11,238 bases of DNA from Prevotellamassilia sp. (GTDB lineage: Bacteria > Bacteroidota > Bacteroidia > Bacteroidales > Bacteroidaceae), in assembly GCA_018383375.1 (NCBI GenBank), contig JAHAWW010000126.1, positions 1-11,238 of the forward strand, written 5' to 3'. Positions 6,159 through 11,238 of the stretch are shown in pieces. The position numbers and the translations under genes are program-made. Positions within the stretch are counted from its first letter, which is position 1. Each line of letters begins with the position of its first letter. The notes below the pieces were generated by a model, which worked only from the letters and a program-made list of their open reading frames with translations, was not told the DNA's origin and did no database searches.

Positions 6159-7277
6159 ATGTTTCTCAAGTCACTCCATATCGTCAACTACCGCAACGTG
6201 GTGCAGGCCGACTTAGGGTTTGCGCCAAAAATCAACGCTTTCATCGGACAAAACGGTATGGGAAAGACCAACATACTTGACGCCATTTATTACCTGTCGT
6301 TTTGTAACGGTGCGGTGTGTCGCGCCGACCAGTTCAACCTTAACCACGAGGCCGATTTCTTTATGATTCAAGGCACGTATGAGGTGGAAGAGGGGAGCGA
6401 CCTGACGGTGTCGTGCAGCCTGAAGCGTGGCGGGCGCAAACATGTGAAATGTGACGGAAAGGACTATAAGCGTTTCTCAGAACATCTCGGTAAAATTCCG
6501 TTGGTGATGCTTTCGCCGAGCGACTCTCTCTTGGTTTCGGGCGGCAGCGAAGAGCGCCGGCGGTTTATGGACGCAGTGATTGCCCAATACGACCGACATT
6601 ATCTGGCTGCCATCATTCGCTATGAGCGCTCGCTCAAACAGCGCAACGCCTTGCTTAAGGCTGAAGCCGAACCCGATGCCGGTGTGCTCGACGTACTCGA
6701 GGAAATGATGTCGGCAGACGCGGCTGTGATTTACACCGCAAGAGCCCAATTCATCGAACAATTATCGCCCATATTCTCAGACCTTTACGCCAAACTTTGC
6801 CCCAACGACTCTGAGCAGCCGGCCATTGACTACGTCAGTCATGGCAGTCGCGGAACACTCAAGGAATGGCTCTCAAGCTGGCGCGAAAAAGAACGCATCG
6901 TGGGCTACACGCTGCATGGACCGCACAAAGACGAACTCGAACTCACACTCGGCGGCTTCCCGATGAAAAAAGAGGCTTCACAGGGGCAGACCAAAACGTT
7001 TTTCATTGCCATGAAACTGGCCCAATACGTCTTCCTTCACCACCACGGACACGCCGACACGCCGCTGCTCTTGCTCGACGACATTTTCGACAAACTCGAC
7101 GCCGATCGCGTGGCCCGTATCGTAGACTACGTTTCGGGCAATGACTTCGGACAAATCTTTATCACCGACACCAACCGCGACCACTTAGACGAAATCCTTT
7201 CGGCCACGGCCGAAGACTATCGACTCTTTAGGGTGACCAACGGCCACGTGTGTCTGGAACAGAAAGAAGACAAATAG
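6159..7277 (+). CDS. recF: DNA replication/repair ATPase RecF
   Basis: RecF is an SMC/ABC-type ATPase that, with RecO and RecR, loads RecA at single-strand gaps and helps restart stalled forks. The 372-aa length is standard. The N-terminus MFLKSLHIVNYRN is the family opening. Walker A is GQNGMGKT (30-37), the ABC signature is SQGQTKT (274-280) and Walker B is LLLLDDIFDKLD (303-314). The ATG at 6159 matches family N-termini and sits just after a -7 box. A DUF721 gene follows after 55 bp, a common Bacteroidetes neighbourhood. The classical dnaA-dnaN-recF-gyrB order is not present here. Confidence 0.96.
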   Translation: MFLKSLHIVNYRNVVQADLGFAPKINAFIGQNGMGKTNILDAIYYLSFCNGAVCRADQFNLNHEADFFMIQGTYEVEEGSDLTVSCSLKRGGRKHVKCDGKDYKRFSEHLGKIPLVMLSPSDSLLVSGGSEERRRFMDAVIAQYDRHYLAAIIRYERSLKQRNALLKAEAEPDAGVLDVLEEMMSADAAVIYTARAQFIEQLSPIFSDLYAKLCPNDSEQPAIDYVSHGSRGTLKEWLSSWREKERIVGYTLHGPHKDELELTLGGFPMKKEASQGQTKTFFIAMKLAQYVFLHHHGHADTPLLLLDDIFDKLDADRVARIVDYVSGNDFGQIFITDTNRDHLDEILSATAEDYRLFRVTNGHVCLEQKEDK

Positions 7278-7332
7278 ACAAAATACTGTCTATAAGAAAA
7301 TTGGAAATAACAACCTCAATAAGCACTTTAAT

Positions 7333-7623
7333 ATGCATCGCCGCAATTCCGTACCGCTCACCGACATTCTTATGCGCTTCTTGCGCGATGAGGGATTGGA
7401 GACTCCGCTCAACCAATACCGCCTGGTGCAGGCTTGGAGCAGTGTGGCCGGCGAGAATGTGAATGCCCATACGCTCGAACTGTATATCCGCAATCAGACG
7501 CTTTATGTCAGACTCGACTCGCCGGCGTTGCGCAACAACCTGATGTATGCGCGCCGGCAGATGGTGGCCGGACTTAATGACGCCGTGGGCGCACAGGTCA
7601 TTGCAGACATACATTATTTATAA
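7333..7623 (+). CDS. DUF721 (DciA-like) protein
   Basis: This 96-aa protein has the DUF721 pattern: an N-terminal helix (LTDILMRFLRDEGL, 9-22), a central VQAWSSVAG block (32-40), then LYVRLDSPALRNNLMYARRQMVAGLN (57-82), which is the strongest family segment. DUF721 includes DciA, the loader or operator of the replicative helicase DnaB in bacteria that lack DnaC. Its position 55 bp after recF, on the same strand, fits a replication role. The functional link is from family knowledge, and members this short are often annotated only as DUF721. No separate promoter is visible, so it is probably co-transcribed with recF. A short AGACA/TGTCT inverted repeat (7276-7280, 7287-7291) lies at the recF stop. 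Confidence 0.85.
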   Translation: MHRRNSVPLTDILMRFLRDEGLETPLNQYRLVQAWSSVAGENVNAHTLELYIRNQTLYVRLDSPALRNNLMYARRQMVAGLNDAVGAQVIADIHYL

Positions 7624-7655
7624 AGGAGTGGGGCGATGTCACTTGCCAAATGTTT

Positions 7656-8096
7656 TCAGTCTTTCTTTCCAGCCATCAGAAACAGCGAAAGCGAGTTGTA
7701 GCCGAAACGGATTTGCGTATAGGGTTTGTAGGGCGGATAACTGCGGTAGGCCTTATAGGGCTTGTATTTCTTGTAAGATTTGTAGGGCTCGTTTTTTGTA
7801 TATTTCGACACAGCACCCTCCTGGAAACCGACACGATAGCCCTTGTGGTCGATGACCAGGCCGTTTTCAAACCATCCCAGGTGCTTGCCATTGAAGCCGT
7901 AAATATGGAAGTAGTCTTTGTCTGTGGCGAACAGATAGGCCACGGGCGTACCGTCCCACATATAGATGGGTAGGTCGGAGTCGGCTGCATCGATGTAGGC
8001 GATGGGTTCGCCGTCGGCGTTGAACAGGGTGATTTCTTCGGCTTTGGCGATGCCGGCCGTGAAAAACAGGAAGAGAGCAAAGAGCAGTTTTTTCAT
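7656..8096 (-). CDS. Small secreted 4-fold beta flower-like protein with a tyrosine-repeat tail
   Basis: The 146-aa product has a clear signal peptide (MKKLLFALFLFFTAGIAKA, likely cut after residue 19), so it is exported. Four similar short units follow, each with a [D/N/K]G turn and an aromatic end: ADGEPIAYI (27-35), WDGTPVAYL (47-55), FNGKHLGWF (68-76) and HKGYRVGF (84-91). This resembles the small family annotated as 4-fold beta flower protein; the assignment is from pattern and not from a search. The C-terminal part (105-126) places tyrosine at every third residue, eight times, interspersed with lysine and proline. Function is unknown. It follows mtgA by 56 bp on the same strand with no promoter of its own, so the two are likely co-transcribed, and an envelope role is a reasonable guess. 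Confidence 0.8.
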   Translation of the reverse strand: MKKLLFALFLFFTAGIAKAEEITLFNADGEPIAYIDAADSDLPIYMWDGTPVAYLFATDKDYFHIYGFNGKHLGWFENGLVIDHKGYRVGFQEGAVSKYTKNEPYKSYKKYKPYKAYRSYPPYKPYTQIRFGYNSLSLFLMAGKKD

Positions 8097-8152
8097 AGCA
8101 TCGGGATTTGGGGATGAAACAAGCGGGACTTGCGGTGGCGCGGAGAACGTCG

Positions 8153-8851
8153 TTATTTGCTATTCTCAGACTTTTGGCTTTTCAAAAAGGGGATGTGTTT
8201 CATTTGCCGACTGATTTGTCCGCTTCGCTTTCTGACATATCGGCTGGGTTGTTTGCTGCTCATCTTAATCGGGTTGGGCAGAGTGGCGGCAATCGTGGCG
8301 CAATCTGAGCGGCTCAACGCCGCGGCGTGACAGCCGAAATGCTCTTGTGCGACGGCTTCGGCGCCATAGATACCCGGGCCCATCTCGATGCTGTTGAGAT
8401 AGACCTCCATGATGCGCTCTTTGCTCCATAACAATTCGATGAGCACGGTGAAATAAGCCTCGAAACCTTTTCTCACCCACGACGATTGCGGCCACAAAAA
8501 CACGTTTTTGGCCGTCTGCTGACTGATGGTGCTGGCACCACGTCGGCGGCCGCCGGCCTCGTATTCGGCTCGAGCCTCCTTGATGGCTTCATAGTCAAAA
8601 CCATTGTGAGAAAGGAACTTCTGGTCTTCTGAGGCCATGACGGCCACGGGCAAATAAGGCGAAATGCTGTCGAGCGGCACCCATCGGTGTTTGTAGTCGG
8701 TGTAGGTTTTGTCGTCGGAATGACTCCAACTGCGTATGAACATGAGCGGCGTGTATTTCACCGGTGCCCAACGATAGATGAGCACCGCCAAAAACGTGGA
8801 GACCAGAAATCCCACGGCGAGCCACATGAGTATTTTGAAGAAGAGTTTCAT
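8153..8851 (-). CDS. mtgA: Monofunctional biosynthetic peptidoglycan transglycosylase MtgA
   Basis: MtgA is a GT51 glycosyltransferase that polymerises lipid II into glycan strands at the outer face of the inner membrane. The 232-aa length fits the monofunctional form with no transpeptidase domain. An N-terminal membrane anchor spans about 8-26. The GT51 motifs are in order: ASEDQKF (73-79) with catalytic E75, GASTISQQTAKN (105-116), and KERIMEVYLNSIEMGPGIYG (144-163) with the second conserved glutamate at E149. The tail is basic. The upstream spacer to the DUF3127 gene is 172 bp and holds a large inverted repeat but no TAnnTTTG box, so its promoter is unclear. The secreted beta flower-like gene follows. 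Confidence 0.95.
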   Translation of the reverse strand: MKLFFKILMWLAVGFLVSTFLAVLIYRWAPVKYTPLMFIRSWSHSDDKTYTDYKHRWVPLDSISPYLPVAVMASEDQKFLSHNGFDYEAIKEARAEYEAGGRRRGASTISQQTAKNVFLWPQSSWVRKGFEAYFTVLIELLWSKERIMEVYLNSIEMGPGIYGAEAVAQEHFGCHAAALSRSDCATIAATLPNPIKMSSKQPSRYVRKRSGQISRQMKHIPFLKSQKSENSK

Positions 8852-8870
8852 GATGATGGGAGATGCTGAA

Positions 8871-8970
8871 AGTCAAAGAGTCAACAAGTCGACAAGTGGG
8901 TCGTTGCCGCTCGTTGGATTAGGGGCAATGGAGCAAACCACTTGTTGACCAGTTGACTCGTTGAGGGGTG
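8871..8970. repeat. Inverted repeat built from 8-bp AGTCAACA-type units
   Basis: The left arm is four adjacent octamers: AGTCAAAG, AGTCAACA, AGTCGACA and AGTGGGTC (8871-8902). The right arm carries the complementary units CCACTTGT, TGACCAGT, TGACTCGT (8938-8961) and the partial unit TGAGGGGT (8962-8969). The 26-base arms 8874-8899 and 8938-8963 match at 22 positions, and a small TTGCC/GGCAA stem (8904-8908, 8924-8928) nests inside the loop. It lies between the DUF3127 stop and the mtgA start. As RNA it would form a long imperfect hairpin, possibly a terminator or stability element. Octameric GTCAACAA-like repeats look like a dispersed intergenic element, but that cannot be tested from one window. 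Confidence 0.7.
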
Positions 8971-9023
8971 GACCGTGCAACTTGGGCCTCACCGACGCAG
9001 GGTCAGTGCGTCATGTGCACTTA

Positions 9024-9431
9024 TCAGAACGGCAGGTCATCTTCGCCTCCACCGGCAGCCGTGGCAAACGGGTCTTGGCTGGCCGCAGGAGCCGGAGCGG
9101 CCGATGCGGCAGGAGCTGGGGCTGCAGGAGCAGCGGGAACTGCTGTCGGAGCGGGAGCCGTGGCGGGCACTGCACGCCAAGCGCGGATGTCGTTAAACCA
9201 GCGGCCGTTGTATTCGTGTGCGTCGATGTCGAAAGACACGGTCATTTCGGCGCCTACGGTGATATTCATTTCGCGCAGACGGTCTTCGCCAAACACGGTG
9301 AACACGCATTTGCGGGGATATTGCTCGTGTGTTTCAATGACAAATTCTTGCGACTTCCAAGTGTTGCCCGTACGGTTTGAGGTGCCCGAACGCTCGGGCA
9401 GGGCAGCAATGATTTTTCCGGTAATTTCCAT
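9024..9431 (-). CDS. DUF3127 protein with an SSB-like acidic C-terminal tip
   Basis: The 135-aa product has an N-terminal domain (1-88) matching DUF3127 in pattern: MEITGKIIAALPERSG at the start, WKSQEFVIET (25-34), VFTVFGEDR (43-51) and FDIDAHEYNGRWFNDIRAW (67-85). The beta-rich layout suggests an OB-like fold. Residues 89-118 are a low-complexity Ala/Pro linker. The last residues, EDDLPF (130-135), copy the DDDIPF tip by which single-stranded DNA-binding proteins recruit repair and replication partners. I infer a nucleic-acid-binding, SSB-like protein; DNA binding itself is not shown by the sequence. It is not canonical SSB. It has its own -7 box and is divergent from hemW. Confidence 0.85.
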   Translation of the reverse strand: MEITGKIIAALPERSGTSNRTGNTWKSQEFVIETHEQYPRKCVFTVFGEDRLREMNITVGAEMTVSFDIDAHEYNGRWFNDIRAWRAVPATAPAPTAVPAAPAAPAPAASAAPAPAASQDPFATAAGGGEDDLPF

Positions 9432-9462
9432 ATATGTGTTATATTGTTTAGGGTTTTCTCCG

Positions 9463-9470
9463 CAAATTTA
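9463..9470 (-). promoter_or_regulatory. -7 box of the DUF3127 gene promoter
   Basis: The minus strand reads TAAATTTGC, a full TAnnTTTG match, 31 nt before the ATG at 9431. It shares the 135-bp spacer with the divergent hemW promoter. No clear -33 element is seen. Confidence 0.6.
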
Positions 9471-9524
9471 GCATTTCATTTTCTTTCTTGCCACGATTTC
9501 AAGACGAAATACAAATCGTTTGGC

Positions 9525-9532
9525 TAATTTTG
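9525..9532 (+). promoter_or_regulatory. -7 box of the hemW promoter
   Basis: The plus strand reads TAATTTTGC, a full TAnnTTTG match, 34 nt before the hemW ATG at 9567. The expected leader is about 28 nt. No -33 element at the usual spacing is evident. Confidence 0.6.
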
Positions 9533-9566
9533 CCTTTGCGCCCACGGGCCACATACCCACTTCGCC

Positions 9567-10736
9567 ATGTCTGCATCTTCGTCTGCCGTTTCTTCTTCAA
9601 CCCCCGTTTTCGGGCTTTATGTGCACGTGCCTTTTTGCCGCACGCGCTGCGTGTATTGTGCGTTTTATTCGACCACTTGCGGCACCGAGCTTCAACAGAA
9701 ATATGTCGAGGCCGTGCGACTTGAGATGGCGCGAAGGCAAGACGAACTGCCGGGGGTGGCACAGACGGTCTACCTCGGTGGCGGCACGCCCTCGGTGCTC
9801 GAAGCCTCGGCGCTCGAACAACTTTTTGCCTCATTTCATCGACACTTTTCGCTCTCACCCGATGCCGAAATCACCATCGAGGCCAACCCCGACGACGTCG
9901 ATGCCGCCTTTTGCCGCAGGCTGAATGCCTTGGGGGTGAACCGAGTGAGCTTGGGCGTACAGAGTTTGAACAACGCACGATTGCGCTTCTTGCGTCGCCG
10001 TCACGATGCCGCCGGAGCAGTCGAGGCGGTAGGGCTTTTGAAAGAATATGGCATTGACAACATCTCGATTGACCTGATTTTCGGGCTGCCCGGACAAAGT
10101 CTTGAAGAGTGGCAACACGATGTGCACACGGCTCTGAGCCTTCCAGTGACCCATCTCTCGGCCTACAGTCTGATGGTGGAAGAAGGCACGCCGCTGCAAC
10201 GTATGGTGGAGCTGGGCGAAGTGGCCGACACCGACGAGGCCGTGTATGAGGCGATGATGACTCACCTTGCCGACGCCGCCGAAATGGCTGGTTTTGAGCA
10301 CTATGAGATTTCTAATTATGCCCGTCAGGGATTTCGCTCGCGCCACAACTCTTCATATTGGCAGGGCACACCCTATTTGGGATTGGGGCCGGCAGCACAC
10401 AGTTACGACGGCCTGAACCTGCGCCGTGCCAACACCGCCGACCTCCACGCCTATCTGGCTGCGACCGACGGCGGCGTGCCACACACCACGGAGCGTCTGA
10501 CTGAGGCCGAACTTCAAGACGAAATGGTGATGACGGCGTTGCGTTGTCGTGAAGGAATCGACCTCGGCCGACTTGGTGAACGTTTTGGCAGTGATGCGGC
10601 CAATGAAATCAGACGATTGGCCCAGCCTCATATAGACTGCGGATTGCCCACATGGCGGCTTGACGGCCGACTGGCCTTGACGCGCCGCGGCATCATGCTC
10701 TCAGACCGTGTCATGGCCGACTTGATGATTGGATGA
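9567..10736 (+). CDS. hemW: Radical SAM haem chaperone HemW (HemN-like)
   Basis: This 389-aa radical SAM protein has the family opening LYVHVPFC (17-24) and the 4Fe-4S cluster motif C24-x3-C28-x2-C31. The residue two after C31 is F33; coproporphyrinogen dehydrogenase HemN has a fourth cysteine there, so the sequence fits HemW, a haem-binding chaperone, and not the HemN oxidase. GGGTPS (71-76) is the SAM-binding glycine motif, followed by EANPDDV, GVNRVSLGVQS and the SIDLIFGLPGQ block. HYEISNYAR and the GLGPAAHSY segment are also characteristic of the HemW/HemN group. A C-terminal winged-helix-like region ends the protein. The start at 9567 is 34 nt after a -7 box. The first 13 residues are Ser/Ala-rich and variable, so a slightly later start cannot be excluded. 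A terminator follows 148 bp downstream. Confidence 0.93.
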   Translation: MSASSSAVSSSTPVFGLYVHVPFCRTRCVYCAFYSTTCGTELQQKYVEAVRLEMARRQDELPGVAQTVYLGGGTPSVLEASALEQLFASFHRHFSLSPDAEITIEANPDDVDAAFCRRLNALGVNRVSLGVQSLNNARLRFLRRRHDAAGAVEAVGLLKEYGIDNISIDLIFGLPGQSLEEWQHDVHTALSLPVTHLSAYSLMVEEGTPLQRMVELGEVADTDEAVYEAMMTHLADAAEMAGFEHYEISNYARQGFRSRHNSSYWQGTPYLGLGPAAHSYDGLNLRRANTADLHAYLAATDGGVPHTTERLTEAELQDEMVMTALRCREGIDLGRLGERFGSDAANEIRRLAQPHIDCGLPTWRLDGRLALTRRGIMLSDRVMADLMIG

Positions 10737-10884
10737 AACATCATAATCCGGCTTTTATGGACAAAGAAACGCGGTCCGGCAAACCGAAACTGCTACGTTG
10801 AAGGTGACGTCGGTAGGCTGCGGAGGCCGCCGTGGTTTGTCTTTTCAAATATCGTCGTTTGGGCGTATCTTTCAACTGAGATAG

Positions 10885-10914
10885 AAAAAGGAGGCTTCGT
10901 CGGCCTCCTTTTTT
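10885..10914 (+). terminator. Intrinsic terminator downstream of hemW
   Basis: AAAAAGGAGGC (10885-10895) pairs with GCCTCCTTTTT (10903-10913), giving an 11-bp stem with a 7-nt loop and a run of T at the 3' side. The A-run before the stem makes it potentially bidirectional. It lies 148 nt after the hemW stop. The 148 nt hold only a 14-codon ORF (10757-10801), which I do not regard as a gene. Confidence 0.85.
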
Positions 10915-11150
10915 GGTCAGTTGCGGCCGCTACCGGCCTTATAGCAGGGAAAACAGGGCTAAGGACTGTTTTTCGTGGCCTTATGCCAAGAAAATTTGGC
11001 CCTATTTTGGCGTCGTCAAAGTGGGTTTTGAAGCGTCCCAAAGGCTTTTTCAAGAAAAAATCAAGCGTCGGAAAAATAATTTAGGCTTAATCTGAATTTT
11101 TTTGTCACTTTAAGCGCCATTTTTGAACAAATGAGCGACTGACAGACGAC
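10915..11150. other. Intergenic stretch without a recognisable gene
   Basis: Open frames exist on both strands (plus 10913-11095, minus 10793-11053), but the minus one reads straight through the hemW terminator, neither has a good start, and neither resembles a known protein. The stretch contains a repeated GGCCTTAT (10935-10942, 10977-10984) and a small GCCAA/TTGGC inverted repeat (10985-10989, 10996-11000), and it becomes AT-rich near 11070-11110. It may be a degenerate or dispersed intergenic sequence. Confidence 0.45.
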
Positions 11151-11172
11151 TTACAAGCGTTCCAGTCGCTCA
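11132..11172 (-). terminator. Possible terminator hairpin over the end of the right-edge gene
   Basis: TGAGCGACTG (11132-11141) and CAGTCGCTCA (11163-11172) form a perfect 10-bp stem with a 21-nt loop that contains the stop codon of the partial gene (11151-11153). On the minus strand the stem is followed by TTTGTTCAAAAA, a weak T-rich tail. A terminator overlapping the 3' coding end is plausible. Confidence 0.45.
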
Positions 11173-11238
11173 AAGGGCGCAGCGAGGATGTCGCCGAGAC
11201 GGGTCTGGGTTTGGCTTGCGGCTTGGGCCAACTGGGCC
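11151..11238 (-). CDS. C-terminal fragment of an unidentified gene
   Basis: The minus strand is open from the right edge of the window to a TAA at 11153-11151, giving 28 residues that end in RLGDILAAPFERLERL. The fragment begins glutamine- and alanine-rich (AQLAQAASQTQT) and looks helical and amphipathic, like a real protein tail. A hairpin covers its stop. The family cannot be named from so short a piece, and the frame could be fortuitous. It would run away from whatever lies to the right and toward hemW. Confidence 0.45.
   Translation of the reverse strand, partial: AQLAQAASQTQTRLGDILAAPFERLERL

Noticed and set aside
10757..10801. A 14-residue ORF after hemW (MDKETRSGKPKLLR)
   Set aside because: It is too short to support, with no ribosome-binding or conservation evidence.
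10793..11053. An 86-codon minus-strand ORF opening at 11053
   Set aside because: It starts with TTG, passes straight through the hemW intrinsic terminator and has no recognisable features.
5848..11092. A shared 13-mer TTTAGGCTTAATC at 5848-5860 and 11080-11092
   Set aside because: One exact 13-base match within 11 kb is close to chance expectation, and the flanks do not match.
1..11238. Mobile element, CRISPR array, toxin-antitoxin or defence system
   Set aside because: No transposase, integrase, spaced repeat array or paired small toxin/antitoxin genes could be seen on either strand.

Overview
The window looks like a chromosomal housekeeping region from a member of the Bacteroidales, most plausibly Prevotellaceae. 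Three things support this. Most transcription units begin downstream of a TAnnTTTG -7 box, the Bacteroidetes sigma-70 consensus. Shine-Dalgarno sequences are essentially absent. The genes include Bacteroidetes-type proteins: a DUF3127 protein with an SSB-like tail, a recF-DUF721 pair and a 4-fold beta flower-like protein. There are no transposases, integrases, CRISPR arrays or phage genes, and the genus is an inference.

Left part, all on the minus strand. Positions 1-593 hold no convincing gene, but contain a cluster of CAATCACA octamers, a perfect 13-bp hairpin and a doubtful 70-codon ORF. Next come a cytoplasmic GH13 alpha-amylase-like enzyme with its own promoter, then fabD (malonyl-CoA:ACP transacylase) with a terminator, thiD (hydroxymethylpyrimidine (phosphate) kinase), tRNA-Tyr(GUA) with a promoter and terminator, ribH (lumazine synthase), and a membrane-anchored TPR protein that probably shares a transcript with ribH.

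Middle. A 348-bp divergent intergenic region separates the TPR-ribH unit (minus) from recF and a DUF721/DciA-like gene (plus). The plus unit converges on a minus-strand pair: mtgA (monofunctional peptidoglycan glycosyltransferase), followed by a small secreted protein with four short beta-flower-like repeats and a tyrosine-every-third-residue tail.

Right part. A long inverted repeat built from 8-bp units lies between mtgA and the DUF3127 gene. The DUF3127 gene is divergent from hemW (radical SAM haem chaperone), which is followed by a clear intrinsic terminator. After about 235 bp without a recognisable gene, the last 88 bases carry the C-terminal end of an unidentified minus-strand gene with a hairpin over its stop codon.

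No clearly new multi-gene system is visible. The items most worth a second look are the SSB-like DUF3127 protein, the 8-mer inverted repeat, the beta-flower/YxxY secreted protein, and the possible leader-hairpin/small-ORF unit at 228-508.
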